From the NCBI GenBank assembly GCA_949130495.1, contig OX422213.1, forward strand, positions 536,719,467 through 536,783,466: DNA of 64,000 bases, in the 5' to 3' direction. Source of the stretch: Sambucus nigra. Its lineage: Eukaryota; Streptophyta; Magnoliopsida; Dipsacales; Adoxaceae. Position 1 is the first letter of the stretch; each line of letters opens with the position of its first letter. This document shows, one piece after another, positions 45,485-57,995 of the stretch. The notes below the pieces were generated by a model. The model was not told where the DNA came from. It saw only the letters and a program-made list of their open reading frames with translations, and made no database searches. The translations under genes were made by a program, and so were the position numbers.

Positions 45485-47329
45485 TTTTAACTCGTTGAGA
45501 AAAGATAATGGAAGATTAATCTTGATTTCCAAGATTTCTCTAAGATATCTAAAACTCTTCTAACTCCACGTATTTTTGTGGACTATATTTATTATTATAC
45601 TAGATGAGAAATAAATTTTAAAAATTGCACTAATATTACTTGTATGGTTTAGTAATAATAAATTGGCATAATTTAGATGATAGTTAAATTTTGCATGCAG
45701 CATGAACTTTGCAACGTGTGTTTGGAATAATTAGTTGGTAGTATTAATTATGTGATTATTGGATCATGTGTATGTGTATAATAAAATAGAATGTATTTTT
45801 ATTACACTGTGAGTTATTACCATGTGTTGTAGGTAATGTCATTTTTATTGGACTCTAGTGTGTTACGGATGCCCAATTATGTGTTTTTACCATTTTAAAT
45901 TGGTCATGGGTGGTAGGTATAATTTTGGGAGGTATTTCGGGTCAATTAGTGTGGTATTTCGGGTTCATTTAATGGCCGAAAAATAAGCATTTATATTAGG
46001 TGCGAAAATTGAAGGTTTAAATAAGGTTTATTAAATATAATTATTAATGAGATAAAGCAAGCCCTAGGAGCCATGGGTCTTTGGGAGAAGCATAGAAAAG
46101 TCGAAGGAGGACAAACCATGAGGATTCAAGCCTACACCGCGTGTTCTTCAATTTTCAGGTGAGAATGCCTTGTAATACTCATTAAATCTGCAATCAATTT
46201 GGAATATATATTTTCACTTTTTCAAATCTGAATTTTAAAGCATGTTTAGAGATTAATTCCTTTAGGATAGATTATCATAAAAAATTGAATTAATTAGAAG
46301 TAATATAAATATGTCATGCATTAGATGCTAGTACTTTGATAAATAGATAATTAAATTATTGGACTATATGTTGTAGATCTGTGATTTAATCGACTATTTA
46401 GAATAATGATTCATTATTATGAAGTTTTCCATAGTTAATTTAAGTTTTAGATCCGTGGTGAAGAACAAACATAATATTAACTGGATAATGGTTTAAGTTA
46501 GGAAGATTAAATCTTTAGGTTTTAATCACAAAATTGATGATAATAAACCCACGTTTATTGTGTTTATTTGATAAGAATCATGGGCATAATGTTAGAACTA
46601 TGATAGGTTGAGTTGTGGGATCAATTAGAAAGATTAAATTTCATTAATAGAGGATTTTGGGCGCTGAACCCACGAAGAAGACAAAGTGGCTGGGTACAGG
46701 TCGATCAAAGAATTTGGTCGATATATCAAATGACCACAGATTAGGCACAATGAGGGCTTTTGTTTAATGAGTTATATTTTCGAGTTTTATTTCGTTCATG
46801 GTTCTTCTTAGGATGGTTAAACCTAGTATTTTGAGATGCGAAGATTAGTATGATTTAGGAATGAGTTCCTAGGGTTAGGTGTATAACCCCTAAATGACGT
46901 TAATGCCCTCTGGTGTGGGATTTGGGTTAGATTGAGGAAACACGTGAGTGGACGATACTATAGGATCGTGTATATGCATCGGACTTAGAAAGTGAATATC
47001 TAACGTATTATTGGGGTTTATTTCTAATCTCGAGTATTTATTGGCCATATGATTAAATTATAAATAAGACGAGGCAAATTATATGTACATTACATGAGAA
47101 TGTATTATGGTCTATAGTCAAACACTCATAGTTTAGATATGTATTAAACTAGGAGTTGAGTATGTTAAGGCTTGATAATTCATAAACCTATATATGTGCA
47201 AATCGATCCGGGGATTGCGGTAGTTTGGGATTCGCGTGAGAATTCGTAATATCCTACGTGGTTATCGTGGTTATATATGTTTAATAAGGTTTTGAGAGAT
47301 AACAAAACTAATTGAGACACACACACCAT

Positions 47330-47375
<46 letters not shown>

Positions 47376-47711
47376 TAAACTTAATAAGGTTATATAAGTG
47401 TTTGATCACCTAAACATACTAGTACTCGTAGTGAATCGTGCTTAAACATACCATTATGGTGTGACCGAGCACATTCCAGGTTGCTGACGCAAGGTGTTTG
47501 GAGGTCTTATATTTAATCATATGTTCAGTTAGTCTCGACTTCGTGATATGAGATGTTGATGATCTGGCCATCGGTGGGGCCTTGATATGGAGATACCCGA
47601 AAGTGTGACTGCGTAGTGATATCCCCACTTTCATATGTGTGTATTGTTTCAGTTTAATCCGTTAGGTGTGGGACTCCTACGAGTTTACCGATTGAAGCAC
47701 AAGAAGGTCCC
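45485..47711. other. intergenic, possible large LTR remnant
   Basis: No gene recognised. Segments such as TTTTTATTGGACTCTAGTGT (45842), TTTTGGGAGGTATTTCGGGT (45922) and AAGCAAGCCCTAGGAGCC (46056) resemble U3/R parts of large chromovirus-type LTRs, and sequence of similar style resumes at 51941-52880. If so, the hAT element at 47720 landed in an old solo LTR. This is only an impression. Confidence 0.3.
47336..47368. repeat. (TA)n microsatellite
   Basis: About 16 uninterrupted TA repeats after a short CATACATA tract. Confidence 0.9.
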
Positions 47712-48464
47712 CAAGGGTACAACGACGGAGCTACATGGGGCCGAGCAGGGGCTCCAGCCCCCACGGAGGTTTTTTTTTTTTTTTTTAGAAATGTAGGTTT
47801 ATAAAATATTTGGGGTAAAAGTTGAAATAAAAAAGTTTTGGGAGTTATATTTACAAATAATTATAATATCACAACTACCCAAATGTTAAAACCTAAACAT
47901 TTTATCTCATGCTTCAAAGTCTGAAACAGAGGAGAGCAGTTGCCGACTGCCGAGAGAGAGAGAGGAGAAGTCATTTCCATTTCCGGTCGGTGCAGAGAAA
48001 CAACCCCATTTCCGGCAGGAGCCATTTCCGGCCGGAGCCATTTCCGGACCAGCCTATTAACATCCTACAGCCTACAGGTACCGTATTTCAAATTTGTGTT
48101 CAGTTTTGCTGTTAATGGGTTTGCTTTTGGTGCTTCTCATATTTATTTTTACAACTAACTTAGACTTAGTCTACATTGTTTGTGTGCTTTTGCTGCTTCT
48201 GTTTGCTTCTCTCACATGTCAGAAACCATTGAACCAACAATTGAATTAATTTATGTTTTGTTAATTTATTCTACATTATGTTTTGTTAATTTAAAGAGTT
48301 GGTATTTAGTTTAGTTGGTTTTGGTATTTATTTAATTTATACCATCAATTTTTTTTTGGGGGAGGGAGGATATTAATGAACCTAATTTTTGGGGGGATAT
48401 TATTGAATCTATTTTTTTTTGTGTTATTAATGGACCTAATTGTTTATGCCAATTCAGTCAACTT

Positions 48465-51400
48465 ATGGCGAGGTTTTATAAAAGAAAATTGGAGTCGACA
48501 TCGACACCGCATATTGACAGCAATATAGAACCGGATGAAATTATTTTGGAGGATTTACATGCCGATCCCGCCCTACGAACTCCAATTGCTCGTGGCAATC
48601 CTAAACTGGAAGATAAACTCCGTAGAGCCTATATACAAAAGGGGCCTTGTCAACCTCGTGGCCACACGTTCCCATATAAAACTATGGGCAAACAATTGCG
48701 GCGTTTTAACCCTGCTTGGTTTAATGAATTTTCTCAATGGCTAGAATATAGCATCACTACTAATGCTGCATATTGTTTGTGTTGTTATCTTTTCAAGAAA
48801 AATGTGGGTGACCAAGCAGGTGGAGACGTATTTGTGGGCGGAGGTTTTTCTAATTGGAAGCAGAAAGAGAGATTTGTTACTCACGTGGGAGGTCCTACTA
48901 GTACCCATAATCAGGCTTTGCAGGCATGTGCGAATTTAATGAATGAAAGTCAACACATTGAGACAATTTTACACAAGCAATCGGACAAAGCTCGTATGGA
49001 TTACCGAACACGACTAACTGCATCAATCAACTCTATTAGATTTCTTTTACGCCAAGGGCTTTCATTTCATGGTAGCGACGAATCGGAAGAGTCAAAAAAT
49101 AAAAGGAACTTTCTTGAACTTATGAAATTTTCTTGTGATTTAAATCCTGATATTAGAGCCGTTGCATTGAAGAATGCTCCCTCATATCACACAATGACAT
49201 CACCGGATATTCAAAAAGATATTGTTAATTCGATTTTAAGTGAGATTGTGGACTTCATTATCAAAGACATCGGAGATTCATTTTTTGCAGTTTTAATTGA
49301 TGAGTCCCGTGATGTGTCGATTAAGGAACAAATGGCTGTCGTCTTGAGATATGTTGATAAAAGGGGGGAAATCATGGAACGCTTTATTGGTGTAGTGCAT
49401 GTTAAGGATACAACGGCTGTGTCGCTTAAGTTGGCAATAGATAGTCTTTTTGCAAACCATGGATTGAGCATTTCTAGACTACGTGGGCAAGGTTATGATG
49501 GAGCAAGTAATATGCGAGGTGAATTCAATGGTCTCAAAACACTTATTTTGAGGGAGACTGAATGTGCTTTTTATGTTCATTATTTTGCTCACCAACTACA
49601 ATTGGCTCTTGTTGCGATGGCAAAGAAAAATGATGATATTATGACTCTTTTTATCTTGGTTTCTAGTGTTCTTAATCTAGTTGGAGCCTCGTGTAAGTGT
49701 CGTGACCTTCTTCGTGAGCAACAACTTCAAAATATTAATTGTGCAATTGGAAAGGGTGAGATTCAAACGGGAAAATGACTAAATCAGAGTACCATCTCTC
49801 CAACGTCCAGGTGACACTCGTTGGGGATCACATTTTCGCACTTTACTTAGTTTGATGAGCATGTTCCCCTCCGTAATTGGTGTTCTTGAGATTGTCAAAG
49901 TGGATGCAATCAACCCCTTGCATAGATTTGATGCAAAAAATGTAATAGATTCATTGCATACTTTTGAATTTGTTTTTTGTATGCACTTAATGAAAAATGT
50001 ATTGGGGTTTGCAAATGAATTATCAAAGGCATTGCAAAGGAAAGATCAAGATATTGTAAATGCCATGTCTTTGGTCCGGGTATGCAAGCAACGACTACGA
50101 ATGATGCAGGATGATGGATGGGTCTTGTTGTTGGATGAAGTTTGTACATTTTGTGAGAAACTTGAAATTGAAGTTCCTATTACGGAGGATGTATACATTG
50201 CTATAAAAAGATCACAACGTAAAGCGGCGAAAAGGTCAAATTTGCATCATTATCGTGTTGAGGTATTTTATGCGGTCATTGATATGCAACTTCATTAGCT
50301 TAATGAACGTTTCACTGAGGCGAACACCGAGTTACTACTATGTGTGGCATGCCTTTGTCCCGATGATTCGTTTATTTCATTTGACAAGGTAAAATTAATT
50401 CGCCTTGCCCATTTTTATCCTAATGAATTTTCAAGCATCCAACTCATTGAAGTTGATATTCAACTTGAAACTTATTTTCTTGATGTGCAATCTAATCCCA
50501 CTTTTCAAGGATTGTTTGGAATTTCTTCTCTTGCAAAAAAGATGGTTGGGACAAAGAAAAGTGGGGTATTTCCGTTGGTTTATTTGCTTGTGACCAATGT
50601 TTTTAATCGCGGTCGCGCAAGGTGTCGCGTTTTGGCTCCGGGGTTGCGTCGCGCAAATCGCGTCGCGCATCGCGCAAGCAATTCGTGCATTTCAGTTTTT
50701 TTATTAGAAAAACATATAAAATAACATTTAAAACTGATATTTGTAAAATAATTAACATTTTAATTTGAAAATTATAGAACAAATAACTATTTGGCCTGAA
50801 AATTATTTTTAAAAAAAACATTTTAAGCTCCACTTTTGTAAACAAGTATCATTTAAACTGAAAATTACAAAAGATTAACATTTTAAACTTAAAATTATAA
50901 AATATTAACATTCCAACTTAAATTATAAAGACAAATTACAGTTTAAAATCAAAATTATAAAACAAATAACATTTTAAGCTGAAATTTTATAAATAAGTAG
51001 CATTTTAAATTGATAATCTTTTTCATATGCATGCTTCCATCCATGATCTTTTTTGTGCGCCATTTTTTAATCTGAAAAATAAAAAATAGAAAACATTTTA
51101 CACTGAAATTTATTAAAAAATATAAATTTTCTACTGAATTTATTAAAAAAATTACATTATTTGAGATTTGAAAAAAAGTTGCTGAAATATGAATAAAAAA
51201 AGTGAGTTATTGAAAAAAAGTTACAAAAAATGTAAGTTTTTAAAGCTCCCAAACAAAAAAAGTTAACTGAAAAAAAGGTATACTGAGAAATAAAAAAAAA
51301 AGGTGTTAACAGCCCATAAGTTTAACAACCCGTAAGTTTTTTGAAGGGTTAAGGGTTGGGTTAAACACCTCTTGCATTTCCCTTTTTTCAAAATGGCAGC

Positions 51401-51816
51401 GTTTACTTTTTTTTTTCCAAAGCTCCAATTGCGCTCCAATTGCGCACTTTCGCGCAAAATAGCGCACTTTAGCGCCAAATAGCGCACGCAAAAGGAGCAT
51501 CTTGTTTAGCAGTGCCAATAGCGTGGCGTTTTTCAATCGCAAAAGGCAATAGCGCGATATTGCGTTCGCAATAGCGCGCTTTTTAAAACATTGCTTGTGA
51601 CTTTGGTGTTGATATTACCGGTTGCCACGGCTTCCGTGGAAAGGGTGTTTTCGTCTATGAATCTCATAAAGACTTCATTGCGCAATCGGATGGAAGATCA
51701 ATGGATGAATGATAATATGATCGTGTATGTAAAAAAAAGATGTATTTGCTGTTATTGATAATGAGCGTATCATTCAACGCTTTCAATCTATGAAAAGCCG
51801 TCGAGGACAATTGTAG
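48465..51816 (+). pseudogene. hAT transposase with TTF-type zinc finger
   Basis: The first 437 codons (48465-49778) are open. They hold a TTF-type finger region (GHTFPYKTMGKQLRRFNPAW to YCLCCYLFKK), a DUF4371-like segment with LIDESRDVSIKEQMAVVLRY, and GQGYDGASNMRGEFNGLK, which carry the conserved acidic residues. A TGA at 49776 (Gly expected) and a one-base shift near 49795 lead to a second frame (QRPGDTRWGSHFRT). This runs through a TAG at 50296 to 50594, where a MITE interrupts it. After the MITE the hAT dimerisation domain follows (LPVATASVERVFSSMNL, RNRMEDQW), then a shift near 51735 and the stop at 51814. A 5' UTR intron (donor near 48077, acceptor near 48457) is possible. Confidence 0.9.
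50595..51593. mobile_element. hAT-type MITE nested in the transposase (999 bp)
   Basis: Flanked by CTTGTGAC on both sides (50587-50594 and 51594-51601). The ends are CAATGTTTTTAATCGCGG and, inward from the right, CAATGTTTTAAAAAGCGCGC, fitting the hAT YARNG terminal rule. Both subterminal regions are dense in GCGC, TCGCG and CGCAAT motifs. The middle 50720-51290 is AT-rich with recurring AACATTTTAA and AAATTATAAA. Removing it and one duplication restores the transposase frame across the site. Confidence 0.9.
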
Positions 51817-51940
51817 TTGTAATTATGTCACAAATTTTTAATCGAATATTAAGTCTTTTCTGTTATACTTGTTATTTTTTATCTTAAAAATTTTGTAGCC
51901 CCCACATATAAAAATTCCTGGCTACGTCCCTGCAAGGGTA

Positions 51941-52906
51941 GATACCTTCATGTGTTTGTTATGAGAACTTCTAATTATAAGTGAATATTATATTAGTCCA
52001 GCGATGGACACATTGATTTAGACTTCGTGTTATGTGTAGATGCGCTCTATATGATGGTGTTTATCGTATCGTTCGAGTGACATGAGTTAGGGTGGAATGG
52101 ATTTGTAGTGTACACATAATGAATATGTTTAACATAAGATGCTAAAAACATAAAGAATGATATTTTGTGAAACTCAATATTTTAATAAAAGATACATGTG
52201 GGCATTGTGGTGTAATCCTCTTTGGGTAGTTAGTTACATTCTATAATAAATACTCACTTTGTGATAGCACTTGTTAGTCTCGAGATATAGAATTTTAAAA
52301 TAATTATGCCTTGGGTTAGGACATGTGCATAGTATTACACTTAGATGAGAGTTTGGATTCTTATTGAATGTGAGAGCCGATGCGTGACATATTTATTGTA
52401 ATTTAATCGCATGATTTATCTGGTTGTATTATAGATATTCTACCAACATTAGGGCGCTGACCCAAAATTATATATGTTTTCCCTCCACAGGCATTATTAT
52501 ATATTTACAGTATGGCTAAGCAGTCACACTTGCTGTTGTGGATATCTAGCTTGGTATTCTTAGAGTTGAAGATGGTGATTCATTGTAGTTTTCGGTTGTA
52601 TTCAGTAGTTTTTTTTAAAGTGATCATTATAGTATTCCACATTCATTTTAGTTGTAACATTTTTACTTAAACATTGATATATAGTGGATTCATTTTTATG
52701 AAAATCAGTTATTGCTATTCAATTTATTTCTATCATCATCTTTCGATGAGCTTTTATCTTGGTTGGTTTTTATCCATTGTAGTTCTTGATTTATCATGAT
52801 GCTAAAAATGATATAAATTGTTTAAGCACACCACATCTTTTTTGTCTGACTTGATAAACCAAGTGAAAAATTGGGGGTGCTATAGATTATTTTATGGAAT
52901 CTAAAT
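51941..52906. other. intergenic, nothing firm
   Basis: No gene. GGGCGCTGACCCAAAATT near 52451 echoes GGGCGCTGAACCCA at 46659, and GGGGGTGCTATAG at 52873 could close an LTR-like unit broken by the hAT element. Confidence 0.3.
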
Positions 52907-53403
52907 TAGAATTGTCCAAATATCACATGACATGATAGCACGACACAATATGGCAAAAAATTAGAAGTTAATGGGTTTGAGTCAAATCGGGTCAACACGA
53001 TAGACCTATTACAACAACAATTCGGGTTTGGAATTTGATACGCCCAATTAGACCCCGTTGTACCTATTAATACTGTTAACTCTTTGTTTGAAACTTATCT
53101 TTCATATATTTTGTAATATCTGTAAATTTGGGTAAGGAGTATTTTGTTTGGGGGATCATATTAGTGTTAGCATTTGAAATTTAGAATGTATGAACTAATT
53201 ATGTTATTTTTTATGAAGAGTTGTAGTTACTTAACACGTGTTAACGGTTTAGGTCGTGTGACCCATTAATAGTAGTTGTTTGAGTTTGGGTTGGTTATTG
53301 GGAACCGCTTTGTTAACATGTTATGTATGAATTAAGGGATTTTGACACAAACCCGATATCACCCGACACGAATACAATCCAACATGACCCGTTGACACAT
53401 CTA
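52907..53403. mobile_element. degraded hAT-type MITE
   Basis: Left end TAGAATTGTCCAAA and, inward from the right, TAGATGTGTCAACGGGTC resemble TAGACCTGTCAATGGGTC of the MITE at 7373. Subterminal GGGTCAACACGA, GACCCG and ACCCGACACG motifs are shared too. Eight-base flanks are not convincing, so it is an older copy of the same family. Confidence 0.55.
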
Positions 53404-53919
53404 AACGAAATGCATAGGTTAATTCATATATTGTTGATTAACTTATTAGATATGTTAGTTGAACTAAGGCCAGCCCTAATGGGAGACCTAAATGCAAACA
53501 TTTATAGTTTTTCTTCCCACAATGGGCATGAAATAATACACATTCAATGATAACCACCAAGAGTTCTGGGCACTACACGGTTAACTGCCCACTCTAATTC
53601 TTTAAAGAAAAAAAGAAATGATATACAAAAAAAAATAAAAAGAGAGAAAGAGAAAGTGCGGGCCTAGAAATAGTTAACCATCCAAGGTGGGCCCCTCATG
53701 GTTGGGCGAGAATATGTTAACCGCCTAGTCCATTTTTACATCTCCCACTATAAAAATGACAATGGATATAAAAACCTAAATGTACACTATTATAACCTTT
53801 TACGTCTTCCCACCGTGGATAGGATAAATGTATATGCATATGACTAGATGCATGTTATAGGACTCATAGTTATGCATGTAGGATCTGTATCAAGTAGGAA
53901 TAGGCACAGGTCGGTTTAG
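53404..53919. other. intergenic, nothing recognised
   Basis: AT-rich DNA with an A-rich purine run near 53605-53660. No genes. Confidence 0.3.
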
Positions 53920-54215
53920 AAGGGAGACCGGGGAGGCGGCTGCCTTGAGCCCCCGATTTTCGACGCATTTTAGGGACCCCAAAGTTTTATTTGTGTATAT
54001 ATTTATAATGTCATTTTCTAATTGTCCCCAAAATCATTTGTTGAAAACTAAACGAACAAATATTTAAACTTCCCACAACTTTCGAAAAATAAGTAGACAT
54101 CTTGTCGTTTAAAAAAGACCCTACAATTTATAAATTAATAAATTCTCTTGTTAAATATGGGGCTCCAAATTCCAGAGTTCGCCTCGGCCCCTAAAATCTC
54201 GAGACAAGCCCTAAG
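53920..54215. mobile_element. possible hAT-like MITE relic
   Basis: GGGAGGCGGCTGCCTTGAGCC near the left and CGCCTCGGCCCC near the right are of the GGGCGGCC...GGCCCC type common at plant hAT MITE ends, and TTTAGAAGGGAG pairs poorly with TTAGGGCTTGTC read from the right. Boundaries and target duplication are uncertain. Confidence 0.35.
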
Positions 54216-55386
54216 CAAGTTCACAGTAAAAATCATGACGTGTGTTACCTTCTCTACTTCAATGCTTATATTGTGTGGTTTCGATCTCCAATTTCAACGA
54301 TTTTTAACTATTTCTGAAATGAAGAAATAATATGTTTTAAAAACAATACCAGATTAGCAACTCATGATTAATTATTAGATCACGTAACCCCCTAAACTAA
54401 AGGTCATACAAAAAAGGAATTAGAAACAAGTCCAATTAATTTCAAACACAAATAACTTAAAAAGGACACAAATTAACTTGTTTAATAAATATTGCATGGA
54501 GAAAAGTATTGAAGTAGATGTTTTATGAGTTCTTATAGAACTAGATAGTATCTTACTTTATGTCTTTAATATTTGGATCGAATTGAATTTTATTTTTATG
54601 AAGGGTATATCATAAATCTTCTGGACATAGAAAAGATGGGATCCCAGACTTATAAGTTCTTGGTGTCAATTCAAACACGATAACTCTAAATAATGTATTA
54701 GGTTAGTGAAAATCATTATACAAGAGTAATTGAACTATGCAAAACAAAATTGGCTCATACTTGATATGAATATAAAATGAGATACACATGATAAACATCA
54801 TACTAGCACAAATAAAACATGATGGTTAAATTAGAAATCAAAGAAGTCATGGTATATAAGTATAACGAAAAGAAAATGATGCTGCTAATAGATATAGATA
54901 CCACCAAGAGGAAAGGAGTACAGACGCATAGAAATGATGGTAAAAACATCATTGTTCTCCGACTAAATTCGTGCAGATATCCAGGGATGGGAAGGGAAGG
55001 AAAGCAATTAAAACGTGTTCGGTATGATAGGCGTTGATTAGAAACTAGATGAAATACAAGTACAGATGTATATATAAGTACAAGGAAAAATTAACATAAA
55101 AATTACGAAATAAAGAGAAAAGCATGCTATTATGCAGATCAGAAACGATGAACAACTTAAATATATCAAAATCGAATCAGTTGGTGAGATTTGATTCAGA
55201 CCCAAAGATCATCGTACTTGATCTCTCGAGAATCACGCCTGGTTACTTAATCTCTTATTAAAACCAAAACATGCAATAAAGAGCATAATATCAATGAACA
55301 CACGTTAGAGTTATTTTGTCAAATTGACAAGGTGGTGAAAAAATTTAGTACTTTTATATAAGTTATATTAAGATTAAGATACATAC
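54216..55386 (-). other. putative first coding intron of the MADS gene
   Basis: Directly downstream of the MADS exon donor (GTATGT at 55386-55381, minus). I searched for the next exons (start of the intervening and K domains) and found none convincing. The gene either continues beyond a very long intron or is a fragment. Confidence 0.35.
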
Positions 55387-55568
55387 TTGGAGCTGGAAAA
55401 CTCAGACGGCCTTCCCTTTTGAGAGAAAATGATCAAAGCAACTTCAGCATCACAAAGAACTGATAGCTCATACGCCTTCTTCAGCAGCCCATTTCGACGT
55501 TTTGAGAACGTCACTTGCCTGCTTGTTGCATTCTCAATTCTTTTCATCTCAATTTTCCCTCTCACCAT
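55387..55568 (-). CDS. MADS-box transcription factor, first coding exon (SOC1/AGL42 type)
   Basis: The exon encodes the DNA-binding MADS domain of a type II (MIKC) factor: [20 protein letters not shown], then [20 protein letters not shown], then [20 protein letters not shown]. The close match to SOC1/AGL42/AGL71/AGL72 starts ([20 protein letters not shown]) suggests a flowering-time or floral-transition regulator acting in the nucleus on CArG boxes. The exon is 182 nt, the usual length for this class, and ends at a GTATGT donor. TTTTGTAG three bases before GAGATG forms an acceptor, so a 5' UTR intron is likely, as in SOC1 genes. Unusual: GRPSEF where GRLYEF is expected. Later exons are not found here. 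Confidence 0.88.
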
Positions 55569-56760
55569 CTCCTACAAAATAAATTACAAAATATAGTTTA
55601 TAAAAGTTCCATGCTTTACCCTAGGCAAAGATGACCATAAAAAAATATTTAAAAGGACATGGAAGTCTCACCAAGAGTAGCAAGAACCCCCAGAAATATA
55701 TAACACTTGATGAGCTCACAAAAATCTCAACCCAAAATACCAAAGATAATATACCAACCAAAAGCACTTTTATATCAAAATTTCCACAAACCCAAAACCT
55801 TTATATACCTAATGGACAGGTTTATTATGCGAAATTTTGACACAATCCAAAAAATCCTAAGATAATTGACTCAACCAAAAAACAAATCTGTCAATATTTT
55901 TGCTAGTGCGGTGTAATCCCCCAAAACCTAAAACCTTTAAATACCAAAATTACAAATTCTATATATTTTTATTTTAGCTGTTACTTTCACAAGTTGTATC
56001 CAGATTCTTAACAAGAACAGTGACTACCCAGAAAACCCTAGAAATAATGAGAGTTTGATTGGTATGAAAAAAATTACAAAAACAGTCACAACCAAGAAAG
56101 ATCTCGACTACAAAAACACATGGAGGCAGAGAAGAACAAATTTAACAAGAACAAAAAAGCATCGAAAGCCACAGAAAGAGTTAACAAAAATAAGTCCAGA
56201 AGGTCTCAAAGGATTTAAAGAATCAGCTACCCAATCCCAGAAATATATAAACAGAACAAAGACATAAAGGATCTATTTTTTTTGTTGATGTATCACCTCT
56301 TTAGTTCCAGACCACAACAGTCAATTCTTCCATACTCCTCATATATATCTCATATTCTCCGTGTCTCTATCAGTGTATCTAAAGTCTTACCCTTCAAAAA
56401 TAGAAAAGCACCAAAAAAGTAACCATAAAAATAAGAACTTGAAAGCCTCACTGTTATCTTGTTTGGGTAAATTTAGGAATAGGACAGGAAAGATAAACTA
56501 TATTTAGGAAAAGGCAGAGTAAGTACTAGCTAGTATTGAAATGCTTTAAACAGCATAAGAAATTATAGCATATTACTTTTATCTACTAATAAGTTGCTGA
56601 TAGTACAGTCGGATGTGAACACCTCAACATCATCGTACAATAACGTGACTAATGAATGAATCAAATTCTGACACGCATCGGCTACAAGCCTACAATAATC
56701 TATTTATCGTCACCTACGACCAACTGCAGTAGGCCCTATCACGTGGCTCACCTTTTTTTT
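55569..56760 (-). promoter_or_regulatory. MADS gene 5' UTR intron and upstream region
   Basis: Immediately upstream of the exon a splice acceptor (TTATTTTGTAG) begins. A possible donor, AAGAGGTGATAC, lies near 56300 on the minus strand, which would give an intron of about 730 bp and a non-coding first exon near 56300-56400. A CACGTG G-box lies near 56739. These assignments are inferred; short open frames at 55631-55840 and 56055-56267 on the plus strand are incidental. Confidence 0.4.
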
Positions 56761-57577
56761 TGGCGTATCAGCTCTTTAAGTCTTTTGGGTTTCCTTTTCA
56801 TGATATGAATTTTGATATTAATATTAATATAGTACATACTTAGTCGTAGCTGATTTTATTAGAGGAACTATTTCATGTCATTGACCTAGCCAAATCCTTT
56901 CAGAATTTACATTCCACATCCAAATCTTATAGAGTTATATACAACTTCTGAAGTATAAACGATATGGGATTAAGGATATCTTTTCTATCAATAAAATGAG
57001 GAGAAATGTACAAGTACATCTCTAATGGGTACAGTACCCTTCATGTGTCGTTTGAAATGGAGCTTAAATTCAGGTCTACAAGTGTATTATATATTTGGTG
57101 ATTGGATACAATATTAAAGTGTAAATTTTTCATTCTAACTACCCCTGAGAAACTAAAAATCTACCTACAAATGATTCCAGTTTTCAATTGTTAAAGGGGA
57201 CCATTAAAAAAGTCCAATATTGGGATAAAACGTGGAATGCATTTTGGGACAATATTTGCAAAATACTGACCTTTAAGTTTATTAGTGTTAATCAACAAAA
57301 AAAAAATTGTTTGTGTTATTCCAACTTTAAATTTATGGCACATGCGAATTATGTTATTCAACATTGTGTCGTACGATTCTTGTATTCACTCGCAACTTAT
57401 GTTTACATAAATAAAATGTTAACCGATAAAATTAAACTAAATTACATCTTGAACAATTATGTGAGTTATCTAAATGCACAAAAAGAAAACAATTACACAA
57501 TGCAATGATATAAGAGGGGATAAACCCTATATCAGAATAAACCTCATGTCGAATGAACGAAAAATGAAATATGGTAC
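56761..57577. other. intergenic, nothing recognised
   Basis: AT-rich DNA with no recognisable genes or terminal repeats. The open stretch 57188-57508 has no domain I know. Confidence 0.3.
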
Positions 57578-57975
57578 ATGTGATGCCCCAATTCCAGTTG
57601 TCAATGCGGAAAATTGTTTTATACATTGAATTCATTTAAGAAAATCCTCTTTTTCAATGAAATCGTGCTTCTACATTTTTATCGTAAAATTCATTTAATT
57701 TGGTTAATAAAATGATGTCCAGTTTATTTATAAGAACACTAAAAAGAATTATGCCAATTTCGTAGAGTAAATAACAATTAAAGAAATTCCACGTCAACCT
57801 GTCTTATTACAAACCAAATTGAAAGCACTTCCAAACAGTTCCCAATTACAGAGTCAAAAGTTCCACATAAATTACACATTTAAAGCACACAGTAGATAGA
57901 ATCCTACTGATGCGTAAACCCTTCATTGGCTCTCACGAGTTCCTTGCCTTAATCTTTCCCTGAAGTACCTGGAGA

Positions 57976-57995
57976 GGGGGGGGGGGGGGGGGGGG
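57976..57995 (+). repeat. 20-base G homopolymer
   Basis: An uninterrupted run of 20 G in AT-rich DNA. It may be length-variable or affected by sequencing, and could form a quadruplex. Confidence 0.9.

Larger units (their letters stand above)
47720..51932 (+). mobile_element. TTF-type hAT DNA transposon (4213 bp)
   Basis: Perfect 8-bp duplications CAAGGGTA flank it (47712-47719 and 51933-51940). The ends are inverted repeats: CAACGACGGAGCTACATGGG on the left and, inward from the right, CAGGGACGTAGCCAGGAA. A T-run follows the left end at 47769. It holds a transposase gene in plus orientation and a nested MITE. The perfect duplication suggests a fairly recent insertion or a lucky survival, but the transposase is broken. 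Confidence 0.92.

Noticed and set aside
47909..48158. open frames upstream of the hAT transposase start
   Set aside because: They lie in the probable 5' UTR of the transposase gene and contain a repeated CATTTCCGG motif, not protein-like text.
56753..56763. CArG box upstream of the MADS exon
   Set aside because: CC, nine T and GG is too long for a CC(A/T)6GG site.
57188..57508. 106-codon plus-strand open frame
   Set aside because: AT-driven composition rich in Asn, Lys and Tyr, with no known domain.
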